Part shown: positions 1 through 11,722 of the stretch, piece after piece
How positions within the stretch are numbered: position 1 is the first letter of the stretch
Layout: every line of letters begins with the position of its first letter
Assembly (NCBI GenBank): GCA_944415565.1
Contig: CALYBQ010000013.1
Span: 124,001 to 188,000 of the forward strand
Length of the DNA stretch: 64,000 nt
Source: an uncultured Rikenellaceae bacterium
Lineage (GTDB): Bacteria; Bacteroidota; Bacteroidia; Bacteroidales; Rikenellaceae
Direction: 5' to 3'
Notes under the pieces: generated by a model
What the model was told of the DNA's origin: nothing
The model's database searches: none
Seen by the model: only the letters and a program-made list of their open reading frames with translations
Position numbers and translations under genes: made by a program

Positions 1-134
1 TAACTATTGCCTATCGCCTTGTTTTCCCATCGGAAATCTTTGCATATCACGAAATTATCTGTCGCCGTTCCCATGCCGCCCACCATGTGGTGGATCTGGG
101 GTATGGAGATGTTGCTGTAATCCATTGCTTCCAT
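1..134 (-). CDS. 5' end of an unidentified protein (partial)
   Basis: Reading leftwards from an ATG at 134 gives 44 open codons to the window edge, with a second in-frame ATG at 125. The translation begins MEAMDYSNISIPQIHHMVGG and looks protein-like (balanced composition, an IHHMVGGMGTATDN stretch). I do not recognise the family. It would be divergent from the BASS transporter at 339, with about 200 bp between them. An overlapping 82-codon frame at 47-295 is less protein-like and is treated as a shadow. Only the N-terminus is visible, so no function can be given. Confidence 0.4.
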   Translation of the reverse strand, partial: MEAMDYSNISIPQIHHMVGGMGTATDNFVICKDFRWENKAIGNS

Positions 135-304
135 AAAATAATATAATGCTTAAACGATAGCCGGGCCGTCTCATTTTGTTGCGGTCCAGCACCGTCGGTT
201 ATAGTTTTATTGGAATAACATAAAAAAAAGGGTTTTAGTATGTCCTTTTTTCGGTCCGGTGTAAATAAATCGTTAAATCGAAAGAAAAAGAACATTCTCT
301 TTTC

Positions 305-312
305 TAAATTTG
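305..312 (+). promoter_or_regulatory. Putative -7 element of the BASS gene
   Basis: TAAATTTG matches the Bacteroidetes TAnnTTTG -7 consensus and lies 27 bp before the ATG at 339. I see no clear -33 TTTG. Confidence 0.4.
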
Positions 313-338
313 CAACCGGTTAGAACAGACCGCTCTCA

Positions 339-1235
339 ATGTCAGAATTAGTAAAATCCATCACCCTTCCTCTCGCGATGATAACCGGGTCGTTGCTGAG
401 CGGCTTCTTCTCGAACTTCAGCCCTGTGACCCCGTATCTTATCTTCACGATGCTGTTCGTCACGTTCTGCCGGATCGACTTGTCGCAGATGAAGCCGTCG
501 CCGTTGCATTTCTGGCTCCTTGCCTGTCAGGTGTTTGGTTCCGTTGCCGTCTATCTGGTGTTGCGCGTGTTCGACGAAACGTTGGCGCAGGGCGTTATGA
601 TATGCGTGATGGCCCCTACGGCAACCTCGTCGGTCGTTATTGCCGGAATGCTCGGTGCGAATATAGCCACGATGGCGACATTCTCGCTGTTGAGCAACGT
701 CACGGTAGCCTTGGCCGCACCTGTGATATTCTCGCTGGTGGGGACCAATTCCGAGATGCCTTTCATGGAGTCGTTCCTGATTATATTGAAAAAGGTCGTG
801 CCGCTGTTGGTGCTGCCGTTCGTCAGCGCGGCACTGCTACGCCGCGTGGCGCGCAAGGTTTACGATACGGTCGGACGATACCAGATCGTGTCGTTCTATC
901 TGTGGGCTTTTTCGCTGATGGTGGTATGTGCCCAGACGGTGGAGTTCGTCAAGGTGCAGAATAGCGATAATTATATGGCTGAGGTATGGATAGCCGTGGG
1001 GGCGATGGTTGCGTGCCTGTGCCAGTTCATAGGCGGCCGCGCACTGGGGCGCAAGTACGGCGATACGGTGGCCGGCGGTCAATCGCTCGGACAGAAAAAT
1101 ACGGTATTGGCTATATGGATGGCGCAGACATACCTGAATCCCATCGCCTCGATAGGACCTGCGTCATACGTTCTGTGGCAGAATACGGTGAACAGTTACC
1201 AGATATGGCGTAAAAGGAAACAGGGAAATAACTGA
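339..1235 (+). CDS. Bile acid:sodium symporter (BASS) family transporter
   Basis: This 298-residue integral membrane protein is hydrophobic nearly throughout, with 9-10 predicted helices. Its order of conserved stretches fits the BASS/SBF fold: an N-terminal segment ending FCRIDLSQMK, an APTATSSVVIAGMLGAN helix near residue 95, and a polar SLGQKNTVLAIW motif near residue 250. Such proteins couple solute uptake to sodium; substrates include bile acids, pantoate and other organic anions. The substrate cannot be told from sequence. It stands alone between the divergent left-edge gene and the M48 protease, which has its own promoter. Confidence 0.8.
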   Translation: MSELVKSITLPLAMITGSLLSGFFSNFSPVTPYLIFTMLFVTFCRIDLSQMKPSPLHFWLLACQVFGSVAVYLVLRVFDETLAQGVMICVMAPTATSSVVIAGMLGANIATMATFSLLSNVTVALAAPVIFSLVGTNSEMPFMESFLIILKKVVPLLVLPFVSAALLRRVARKVYDTVGRYQIVSFYLWAFSLMVVCAQTVEFVKVQNSDNYMAEVWIAVGAMVACLCQFIGGRALGRKYGDTVAGGQSLGQKNTVLAIWMAQTYLNPIASIGPASYVLWQNTVNSYQIWRKRKQGNN

Positions 1236-1276
1236 CGAACGGACGTGGCATGCGGGGAATGGCTCGTGGAGCGGGT

Positions 1277-1306
1277 TTTGATTTTCGTCAGGCAGCCTTA
1301 TATTTG
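1277..1306 (+). promoter_or_regulatory. Promoter of the M48 peptidase / TPK pair
   Basis: TTTG (1277-1280), an 18-bp gap, then TATATTTG (1299-1306): a near-perfect Bacteroidetes vegetative promoter 27 bp before the ATG at 1333. Confidence 0.7.
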
Positions 1307-1332
1307 CAGAAACGATTGTAATTTAATTTGTG

Positions 1333-2253
1333 ATGAAAGTATTTTCTATTTTTTGTGTGGTGTTTTGCGCCGCTTCCACATTGCAGGGGTGCGCTGCCGT
1401 TAGCATATCGCGTGTTTCGTCAGCAGGGCTAAAGGCCATACAGGCCATGACCGTCTCGGACGAGCAGATACAGCAGTATACGCGCGAATTCATAGAGAAG
1501 AGCGACAAGGAGAACTCGCTTGCGGCGGCTGACGATCCGTATTCGGTGAGGCTCAACAAAATAACTTCTTCGTTCAACAATAACAACGGGTTGAACATCA
1601 AGGTTTACAAGAAGGATGAGGTCAATGCTTTCGCCACGGCGGACGGCAGCATCCGTGTATATTCCGGCCTGATGGACATAATGACGGACGAGGAGATACT
1701 CGGTGTCATAGGACACGAGATAGGCCACGTCATGAACAAGGATACGCGGGACGCTTTCAAGAACGCCCTGCTGGTATCCGCTTTGCGCGACGGAATATCT
1801 TCTACTGCGGGTAAGGTAGGTAAGCTGACATCGTCGCAGCTTGGCGACCTCGGGGAGGCGTTCTTTCAGTCGCAGTACTCGCAGAAGCAGGAGTATGCGG
1901 CCGACGACTACGGTTACGAGTTCCTGAAAGGCTGCGGCCTGAATCCGTGGACCATGTCTATGGCGCTCGATAAGCTCAAGCAGCTCGAACAGCAGGCTGG
2001 CGGAAACGGCGGCGGTGCTATCAATCAGTTGTTCTCTACACATCCCAATATAGCTGCGCGCACGGGACGTTTGGCCGAGCGTGCTGCCGGGGAAGGCTTC
2101 AAAAAGCCCGGCGACGGAGGGGAGCTTTATATTACCGAGGCAGCAGCCAAGGCGGCAGAAGAACAGTCCAAGGCGGATAGCGGCGCGCCCGAAGCGAAAG
2201 ACGATGCAGGAAAGGCCGCACCGGCCGAAGGTAACACCGACTGGTCGTTCTAA
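1333..2253 (+). CDS. M48 family zinc metalloprotease, lipoprotein
   Basis: A 306-residue M48 (Ste24/HtpX/BepA-like) peptidase. Residues 1-20 form a lipoprotein signal ending LQGC, so Cys20 is the probable lipidated residue. The catalytic zinc motif HEIGH is at 128-132, and a downstream EYAADDYG supplies the third zinc ligand Glu. A THPNIAARTGRL motif, usual near the end of this domain, follows. The last ~60 residues are Ala/Glu/Lys-rich and low complexity. Family members act in envelope protein quality control. The start is ATG 1333 rather than the GTG just before it, because it fits the promoter and signal peptide. The next gene follows after 2 bp, implying co-transcription. Confidence 0.88.
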   Translation: MKVFSIFCVVFCAASTLQGCAAVSISRVSSAGLKAIQAMTVSDEQIQQYTREFIEKSDKENSLAAADDPYSVRLNKITSSFNNNNGLNIKVYKKDEVNAFATADGSIRVYSGLMDIMTDEEILGVIGHEIGHVMNKDTRDAFKNALLVSALRDGISSTAGKVGKLTSSQLGDLGEAFFQSQYSQKQEYAADDYGYEFLKGCGLNPWTMSMALDKLKQLEQQAGGNGGGAINQLFSTHPNIAARTGRLAERAAGEGFKKPGDGGELYITEAAAKAAEEQSKADSGAPEAKDDAGKAAPAEGNTDWSF

Positions 2254-2255
2254 CC

Positions 2256-2984
2256 ATGATACGCCTGCCGTTTGACAAAGAACGTGTTCCTGTTGCGATA
2301 CTTGCGGCAGGCGATTACCCGTCGGGCCGTATCGCGTCGTCTATCCTCACGACGGCCGAAAAGGTGGTGTGTTGCGACGGTGCGGCGGCCGGATATATCG
2401 ACCGAGGCGGTCGGCCCTACGCGATTGTCGGCGACTGCGATTCGATTCCCGCTGAGGTTCGCGAGCGTTATTCCGATGCCGTTCGTTGTGTGCCCGATCA
2501 GGAGACCAACGACCTGACGAAGGCTGTCGGGTTCTGTGTAGACGCAGGATATGGCGATATAACCATAGTGGGCGCTACGGGTAAGCGCGAGGATCATACG
2601 GTAGCAAACATATCGCTGCTCGCCGAGTATGCCATGACACCGGGCGTTAAGAGTGTCAGGCTGGTGACCGATCGTGCGGTTTTCGATGCGATCGTACCTG
2701 GTGTGCCGGGAGGCTATGCCGATTTTATCGGGCAGTATGACGAGAGGGGATTATTCCCGGAACTCGAACCGGAGGAGTTCGTTTTCGAAAGCTACGCAGG
2801 ACAGCAGGTCTCGATATTCACGCCTGTCCCCGGCGTGAGGATTACTACCGGCAGGCTCGCGTACCCATTGCATAATGTCCGCCTGAGAGGCTGGTGGAGC
2901 GGGACGCTGAACGAGTCGGAGTCGGATGCCTTTTCTATCGTTGCGACAGGTCCGGCTATAATATGTCGGGTGTTCGAAGCGTAG
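2256..2984 (+). CDS. Thiamine pyrophosphokinase
   Basis: A 242-residue thiamine pyrophosphokinase, which transfers pyrophosphate from ATP to thiamine to make TPP. Diagnostic stretches in order: a nucleotide-binding start (VAILAAGDYPSG), CCDGAA near 39, the acidic VGDCDSI motif near 58, and DQETNDLTKAV near 81, which is the family signature. GATGKREDHTVANI near 105 completes the active site, and the C-terminal beta domain contains the thiamine-binding NVRLRGWWSGTLNE segment. It is cytoplasmic. It lies 2 bp after the M48 gene and probably shares its promoter; no TPP riboswitch is visible. Confidence 0.9.
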   Translation: MIRLPFDKERVPVAILAAGDYPSGRIASSILTTAEKVVCCDGAAAGYIDRGGRPYAIVGDCDSIPAEVRERYSDAVRCVPDQETNDLTKAVGFCVDAGYGDITIVGATGKREDHTVANISLLAEYAMTPGVKSVRLVTDRAVFDAIVPGVPGGYADFIGQYDERGLFPELEPEEFVFESYAGQQVSIFTPVPGVRITTGRLAYPLHNVRLRGWWSGTLNESESDAFSIVATGPAIICRVFEA

Positions 2985-3310
2985 TCTGAAATGGTTGTGC
3001 CATTTGCTCTGGTCGTAAGAGCTTTTATCCGTGAATTTTGCTCGCCGTACAGTATTTTCATTTGCAGTATCCGTTTACGGTTTGGCGTGTCGATATGTCG
3101 TTCGAGTTGGTTGCGGCGTATTTCGCTACCCGATGGAAGACCGTTCTCCGTTGCTGTCTGACCTGCTTGCGGCGAGTCGTTTTGCCAGTCAGTCCTTACG
3201 GACAGTTTCCGCATAAAACCATAAGTAACGGATTTGGACGACGGTGTTTTTCAGATGTGCCTTGCCTGATACATTGCGTTCGGAACTGAGCATAGGCAGA
3301 GATGCGGTGT
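2985..3310. other. Intergenic region, no gene supported
   Basis: The 326 bp between two convergent genes hold several short open frames on both strands, none protein-like or preceded by a promoter. No clear terminator hairpin was found. Confidence 0.5.
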
Positions 3311-3790
3311 CTACCAACTTTTGAAGAAATTCACTATGTCTGGGAAATACGGGCGCACGTAATAGTAGACTATCGCCCACATCACGAACCGGGCTCCCTT
3401 GCCCAGCAACATGAATAGAGCCGTTTTCTTGGGCTCGGTCTTGTAAAATCCGAGAGCTATGGCCATGACATCGCCTATGCCGGGCAGCCATGTGAAGAAG
3501 GCAAGGCCGCTGCCGTACTTGTCCACTTTCGATTTTTGCTTTTCCAGTTTGGCCCTGCTGACCTTGAATACCTTCTCGATCCATTCCCATTTGCCGAGCC
3601 AGCCGAGACCGTAGGAAGAGAGCCCTCCCAGCCAGTTACCCAACGTGGCGAATGTGACGGACAGTACGGGGTCGGCGCCGGCTATGAGCATCCCTACCAA
3701 CAGAACGTCGGAACTGAACGGGATAATGGTGGCCGCGAGAAATGATCCTATGAATAATCCGAGGTATCCCCAATCAAGCAGCCATTCCAT
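3311..3790 (-). CDS. YqaA/DedA-like (VTT domain) membrane protein
   Basis: A 159-residue inner-membrane protein of the SNARE-associated/VTT (DedA) superfamily, YqaA branch. An N-terminal re-entrant segment (LFIGSFLAATIIPFSSDVLL) is followed by GNWLGGLSSYGLGWLGK. The mid-region FTWLPGIGDVMAIALGFY carries the conserved G-x-GD loop. Relatives are implicated in polyprenyl-phosphate or phospholipid flipping and membrane homeostasis; the role of YqaA itself is not settled. A minus-strand TATTTTTG element at 3814-3821 (-7 consensus) lies 24 bp upstream. It is convergent with the TPK gene. Confidence 0.8.
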   Translation of the reverse strand: MEWLLDWGYLGLFIGSFLAATIIPFSSDVLLVGMLIAGADPVLSVTFATLGNWLGGLSSYGLGWLGKWEWIEKVFKVSRAKLEKQKSKVDKYGSGLAFFTWLPGIGDVMAIALGFYKTEPKKTALFMLLGKGARFVMWAIVYYYVRPYFPDIVNFFKSW

Positions 3791-3867
3791 TTTTTCCTTT
3801 TAATGTGTCCTCACAAAAATATGAATAAATATCGTATATCAAAACGTGCGGACTGTCGGCCGCTACG

Positions 3868-4437
3868 TTACAGCCTGAATGTATAGCCTACGGAGTAGCC
3901 TATGCGGTTGCCATATGGTGAGTGAGGATCCTGCACCACGTCATAATAGACCATTACGCTCATACCTCCGCGCGCACCGGTCGGTATGACTATGCCGCCC
4001 CCGACGAGGACGCAGGGCAGAAACTCGGTCTCGCTGCTGCCCCATCTGTCCGTGCCCCACCGCCTCTGGCCTTCGGGTTGTACGAATATGGAGATGTAGC
4101 GGATAGGGTGGACGCTGGCGAAGAGGTGCATACCGAAATAGTTTTCGGTGAAATCGTATCTTTTGTTTTCGTAATAGTTGTAGTTCATACCTCCGCCTAC
4201 CGTCAGCCCCCGGGTGAGGGCGTAGCCGATTTTCGGGGCGATGTTTATGTTCGTGTAGTCGTTGTTGAAACCGAATCCGATGTTGCCGCCTAATTGCCAG
4301 CGGCTCGGCGTGGTTGCGCGTGACATACCGGCGCTGACCGACGTACGGGGTTTGGCATACCGTTGCTGTCCCGGTGCGAGGTATGCAGTCATTGTGGCAG
4401 CGGCGAGGCATAACAGCAATTTACATCTTTTTTTCAT
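3868..4437 (-). CDS. Small outer-membrane beta-barrel protein
   Basis: A 189-residue exported protein. ATG 4437 gives a good signal peptide (MKKRCKLLLCLAAATMTAYL), whereas the open frame extending to 4626 adds a poor leader. The mature part has alternating beta-strand patterns, aromatic residues at strand ends, and C-terminal YSVGYTFRL, the terminal Phe-x-Leu strand expected for an outer-membrane barrel. No known family is recognised with certainty; OmpW/OmpX-like 8-strand barrels are the closest fold. A minus-strand TATCTTTG at 4472-4479 is a good -7 element 35 bp upstream. Confidence 0.65.
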   Translation of the reverse strand: MKKRCKLLLCLAAATMTAYLAPGQQRYAKPRTSVSAGMSRATTPSRWQLGGNIGFGFNNDYTNINIAPKIGYALTRGLTVGGGMNYNYYENKRYDFTENYFGMHLFASVHPIRYISIFVQPEGQRRWGTDRWGSSETEFLPCVLVGGGIVIPTGARGGMSVMVYYDVVQDPHSPYGNRIGYSVGYTFRL

Positions 4438-4593
4438 GGCGAGCGGTTTTATTTGTCCGTGTTCCTTTTTCCAAAGATACCGTTTTTTAGCGTTTCTGCG
4501 AAATATGGCGGCGTATATCTCGCCATTGTGGGTACGCTTCCTCCCGTATGGCGAAAAATGCGGAGGAATAGTTGATTCGGCGGTAAAAGTTTC

Positions 4594-4718
4594 TATATTT
4601 GTAGAAATTAAATGTTTTATGTTCAAACGTAAGAAGGATTCGGTGAGGTAAATAATCTGCGGTTCTCGCAGGTTATCCTTTCGTTTATTGTCGGCAGTTT
4701 TCCTGCCGGTGCTTTTTC
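4594..4718 (+). promoter_or_regulatory. Promoter plus intrinsic terminator upstream of the methyltransferase (attenuator or small RNA)
   Basis: TATATTTG at 4594-4601 fits the -7 consensus. An intrinsic terminator follows at 4692-4718: CGGCAG, loop TTTTC, CTGCCG, then GTGCTTTTTCTT. Together they define a transcript of about 110 nt ending 70 bp before the methyltransferase. Inside it is a 10-codon frame (4620-4652, peptide MFKRKKDSVR) followed by a small hairpin around CTGCGG/CGCAG. It may be an attenuated leader or an independent small RNA; sequence alone does not decide. Confidence 0.4.
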
Positions 4719-4788
4719 TTATTTACTTACATGATACCCGCCGGCTGCACTAAGGCCCTTTGGCGGTGTGTCGCAAAAACAAAATATA

Positions 4789-5565
4789 ATGAGTAACGAA
4801 AATAAATCATCTATCCACGACTTCGATGTAGAAATGATATGCGAATATTTCAGCGGGCTCAAGAGGCAGGGGCCGGGAAGTCCGGACACTACCCGCAAAG
4901 CCGCCAGTTTCATCACGGGGCTTAATAAAAATTCGCGTATTGCTGATCTCGGTTGCGGTACGGGCACGCAAACGCTGACGCTCGCCGAAGCGGTTCCGGG
5001 ACATATCACAGGGCTGGACCTGTTTCCGCCGTTCATCGAGATTATGGAACAGAATATTGCCGAGGCCGGTTTGCAGGAACGGATAACCGCGGTTGTAGGG
5101 TCGATGGACGACCTGCCTTTCAACAGGGGAAGTCTCGATCTGATATGGTCGGAAGGGGCGATATACAACATCGGTTTCCGGCGCGGCATCAACGAGTGGC
5201 GCGACTATCTCGATATAGGCGGTTGGCTGGCCGTGTCCGAAGTCTCGTGGTTCACGGACGAGCGTCCCGATGAGATAGCCGATATGTGGCAGCAGGCTTA
5301 CCCGGAGATAGATACGATTCCGGCTAAAGTGGCACAGATGCAGGAGGCCGGATATGCGCCTTTGGCAGCATTCGCTATTCCGGACAGCGATTGGAAGGAG
5401 CATTTCTATGCCCCGATGCGTCCGGTGCAGGAGGCTTTTCTTGCCAAATACGGGGACAGCGAGGCCGCACGCGGTTTTATCGAGAACCAGAGATGGGAGG
5501 AGGATCTTTATAACAGGTATTGCCAGTATTACGGCTATGTATTCTATATAGGCCGTAAGATATAA
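4789..5565 (+). CDS. Class I SAM-dependent methyltransferase
   Basis: A 258-residue Rossmann methyltransferase. SAM-binding motif I is IADLGCGTGTQT near residue 54; the acidic motif II region is ITGLDLFPPF, and VVGSMDDLPF supplies the adenine-contacting acidic residue. IWSEGAIYNIGF matches a group of Bacteroides methyltransferases whose substrates are, to my knowledge, undetermined. The protein should be cytosolic. ATG 4789 is preferred over GTG 4768 because the family begins near MSNEN. An intrinsic terminator separates it from the promoter at 4594, so expression may be attenuated. A strong terminator follows. Confidence 0.8.
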   Translation: MSNENKSSIHDFDVEMICEYFSGLKRQGPGSPDTTRKAASFITGLNKNSRIADLGCGTGTQTLTLAEAVPGHITGLDLFPPFIEIMEQNIAEAGLQERITAVVGSMDDLPFNRGSLDLIWSEGAIYNIGFRRGINEWRDYLDIGGWLAVSEVSWFTDERPDEIADMWQQAYPEIDTIPAKVAQMQEAGYAPLAAFAIPDSDWKEHFYAPMRPVQEAFLAKYGDSEAARGFIENQRWEEDLYNRYCQYYGYVFYIGRKI

Positions 5566-5601
5566 ACGTGTGGCGGGTGTAAGCCTCCGCCACTCTTACA
5601 T

Positions 5602-5636
5602 GCCACGGAGTCCGCTCTCCGTGGCTTTTTGTTTTT
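5602..5636 (+). terminator. Intrinsic terminator after the methyltransferase
   Basis: GCCACGGAG, loop TCCGCT, CTCCGTGGC, then TTTTTGTTTTT: a 9-bp perfect stem followed by a T-run. Confidence 0.9.
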
Positions 5637-5759
5637 GTGCGGCGTCATCCCGATTCTGCGCTGCGGCGGAGCGTGTTTCTCGCGGAAAACGTAAAAAAAT
5701 ATTAAAAAAGCAGGGAATTGTGCCGAATAGCCGGAAAAACTTCTAATTTTACAAATTGA

Positions 5760-9368
<3,609 letters not shown>

Positions 9369-9391
9369 TCAATCGTATGGTTCTATCGTTT

Positions 9392-9430
9392 CTCAGGCCC
9401 GGACATTGTTCGGGCCTGAGTTCGTTTTTA
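9392..9430 (+). terminator. Intrinsic terminator after the beta-galactosidase
   Basis: CTCAGGCCCG (9392-9401) pairs with CGGGCCTGAG (9411-9420), followed by TTCGTTTTTA. Confidence 0.9.
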
Positions 9431-9540
9431 AGGGGTTGCCTGTTATAGGGTCTTGCCGATATGCCTGAGCCGATATGCAGGCATTGATTGGCGGGCATCT
9501 GGATTATTGATGCGGTGAGGAGGAGTAGTGGAGTAGGTAC

Positions 9541-9583
9541 AACAGAAAAGAGTTCCGAAATCAGCTCGGAACGCTTTTCTGTT
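9541..9583 (-). terminator. Long inverted repeat ending the carboxylase operon
   Basis: CAGAAAAG-A-GTTCCGA pairs with TCGGAAC-G-CTTTTCTG, a 15-bp stem with one mismatch and a 7-nt loop. It lies 78 bp past the last minus-strand gene and has U-rich arms on both strands, so it probably acts as a terminator. Confidence 0.7.
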
Positions 9584-9661
9584 GAAAGACTTATCGGTGA
9601 ATGCAAGCATATTGCCGGAGATGGTTATGCTTGGTCCGCCTGTATTGCGCTATGCCGTTTC

Positions 9662-11194
9662 TTACAACGGCATGTTGCCGTGTTTCTTATGCGGGTTTGT
9701 GCGGATTTTATTCTGCGTCATCTCCAATGCCTGAATGAGTTTGAAGCGTGTCTGGCGAGGCATGATGATCTCGTCGATATAACCCTTTTCGGCTGCCTGA
9801 TAAGGGTTGGCGAAATTGGTCGTGTATTCTTCGAGCGCCTTGGCTTTTGCCTCTTCGTCGGCGTTGCGGTACAGGATATTCACCGCACCCTGAGCTCCCA
9901 TGACGGCGATCTCTGCCGACGGGTAGGCGAGGTTCACGTCCGATCCGGTCTGCTTGCTCGACATGACGATGTATGCGCCGCCGTATGCCTTGCGGAGTAT
10001 CAGCGTGATCTTCGGAACTGTCGCTTCGACGTATGCGTACACTATCTTGGCTCCGTGGCGGATGATGCCGTTGTGCTCCTGTGTGCATCCCGGAAGGAAG
10101 CCCGGTACGTCTTCGAGCGTGATAATAGGTATGTTGAAACAGTCGCAGAAGCGGATGAACCTTGCAGCCTTGTCCGATGCGTCTATGTCGAGTACGCCTG
10201 CGAGGAAAGCCGGTTGGTTGGCCACGATACCTGCCGTGCGTCCGCCCATTCTCACGAAACCTATGACCACGTTCTTGGCGAAGTGAGGCATGATTTCGAA
10301 GAAGTAGTTGTCGTCAGCCACCGATTCGATGAGCTCCTTGATGTCGTAAGGCTGGTTGGGGTCGTCCGGGATCAGCGATTGCAGCTTTTCGTCCTCGCGG
10401 TGGATGTCGTCGGTCAACGGGCGTGCAGGAGAGTCTTCGAGGTTGTTGGACGGCAGGAAACTGAGCAGTTCCCTGATACCCATGAGTACCTCTTCTTCGG
10501 TGTTGCCCATGAAGTGCGCCACACCGCTTTTGTTGTTGTGCGTATAAGCGCCACCCAGCTCCTCTTTCGATACCTCTTCGTGCGTTACGGCCTTTACTAC
10601 GTCCGGGCCGGTTACGAACATATGGCTCTTTTCGTTGACCATGAAGATGAAGTCGGTGAGCGCCGGAGAGTAGCATGCCCCGCCGGCACACGGTCCGAGG
10701 ATTGCGGAAATCTGAGGTACTACGCCCGATGCTATCGTGTTCTGAAAGAAGATGTTGGCATATCCCGTAAGGCTGTCTACGCCTTCCTGTATACGTGCGC
10801 CGCCCGAGTCGTTGAGGGCGATGATGGGCGCACCGTTCTTGAGCGCCATCGTCTGCACCTTCACGATCTTGTTGGCGTTGGTGATGCTGAGCGACCCGCC
10901 GAACACGGTGAAGTCGTATGCGTACACATATACCTGACGACCGTCTATCTTACCGTAGCCCGATACGATGCCGTCTCCCGGAATCTTGTCGTTCTGCATG
11001 TTATAGTTGGTGCAACGATGCGTCACGAACTTGTCGAATTCGACGAACGTACCCTTGTCGAGCAACGTTTCGATGCGTTCGCGTGCCGTCATGCGGCCGG
11101 CCGCATGCTGTTTCTCTATTTTCGCTACACCGCCTCCCAATTCAGCGGCTTTGTCTTTCGCGATGAAATCTTCGTATATCTTCTTGTTTCCCAT
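9662..11194 (-). CDS. Acyl-CoA carboxylase/decarboxylase carboxyltransferase subunit (propionyl-CoA type)
   Basis: A 510-residue carboxyltransferase of the PccB/MmdA family, which moves carboxyl groups between biotin and propionyl- or acetyl-CoA. The N half has the acyl-CoA-binding GGARIQEGVDSL motif and the oxyanion loop GPCAGGACYSPAL; the C half has VPGFLPGCTQEHNGIIRHGAK and RKAYGGAYIVM. It ends the three-gene minus-strand operon biotin carboxylase, biotin carrier, carboxyltransferase, with an 8-bp gap to the carrier gene. Bacteroidetes use such sets for methylmalonyl-CoA/propionyl-CoA interconversion in the succinate-propionate route. Sequence does not separate PccB from MmdA; the biotin carboxylase argues for a true carboxylase. 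Confidence 0.88.
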   Translation of the reverse strand: MGNKKIYEDFIAKDKAAELGGGVAKIEKQHAAGRMTARERIETLLDKGTFVEFDKFVTHRCTNYNMQNDKIPGDGIVSGYGKIDGRQVYVYAYDFTVFGGSLSITNANKIVKVQTMALKNGAPIIALNDSGGARIQEGVDSLTGYANIFFQNTIASGVVPQISAILGPCAGGACYSPALTDFIFMVNEKSHMFVTGPDVVKAVTHEEVSKEELGGAYTHNNKSGVAHFMGNTEEEVLMGIRELLSFLPSNNLEDSPARPLTDDIHREDEKLQSLIPDDPNQPYDIKELIESVADDNYFFEIMPHFAKNVVIGFVRMGGRTAGIVANQPAFLAGVLDIDASDKAARFIRFCDCFNIPIITLEDVPGFLPGCTQEHNGIIRHGAKIVYAYVEATVPKITLILRKAYGGAYIVMSSKQTGSDVNLAYPSAEIAVMGAQGAVNILYRNADEEAKAKALEEYTTNFANPYQAAEKGYIDEIIMPRQTRFKLIQALEMTQNKIRTNPHKKHGNMPL

Positions 11195-11202
11195 GATTCC
11201 TG

Positions 11203-11712
11203 TTATTGGTTAATGTCCAGTTTGATAAGGGCCTGTCCCGATGCTACCGAATCTCCTTCGGCCACCAGTATCTCGCGTACCGTGCAGTCGCCGACCACTT
11301 TTAGGTTGCTCTGCATCTTCATGGCTTCGAACACTATCAGCGTATCGCCGTCGGTGGCCTGCTCGCCGGGAGCGAAATTTATCTTGACTATCTTGCCCGG
11401 CATCGGTGCGGTGATCGTGTCGTCCTGACGGCCCTCGTCCTTGCGGCGAGAACGCATGTACTTCTCCTGTGCGTCTATGATGTCTACGTCGTATGAGTTG
11501 AATCCATGGTTCACCTTGTAGCGTTTGCCGTTCTCGTTACGCAGGACCTCCATGTTGAAGGACTGGCCTTCGTAGATGAGCGAGCATACGCCGTTGTCGG
11601 CCATTACGATGTCTACGTCGTAGGTGCGGTCGTCTACCGATATGCGTACCTTGTTGCCGTTCTTCTCTATGAGCTGCAACTCTGCAACCCGTTCTCCTAT
11701 GTGTACTTCCAT
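11203..11712 (-). CDS. Biotin carboxyl carrier subunit
   Basis: A 169-residue protein whose C-terminal ~70 residues form a biotinyl domain: TAPMPGKIVKI, then the biotinylation motif EAMKMQS with the acceptor lysine at K132. The N-terminal ~95 residues (VRISVDDRTYDVDIVMADNG, then VNHGFNSYDVDI) form a beta-rich region like the linker that docks carrier to carboxylase in propionyl-CoA carboxylases. It lies 10 bp after the biotin carboxylase and 8 bp before the carboxyltransferase. It shuttles carboxybiotin between the two active sites in the cytoplasm. Confidence 0.9.
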   Translation of the reverse strand: MEVHIGERVAELQLIEKNGNKVRISVDDRTYDVDIVMADNGVCSLIYEGQSFNMEVLRNENGKRYKVNHGFNSYDVDIIDAQEKYMRSRRKDEGRQDDTITAPMPGKIVKINFAPGEQATDGDTLIVFEAMKMQSNLKVVGDCTVREILVAEGDSVASGQALIKLDINQ

Positions 11713-11722
11713 AATTCTCTTT

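Noticed and set aside
9488-11428. A 646-codon plus-strand frame
   Set aside because: It is antisense to the well-conserved carboxyltransferase and carrier genes; its Arg/Val/His-rich translation matches no family and reflects codon bias of the real strand.
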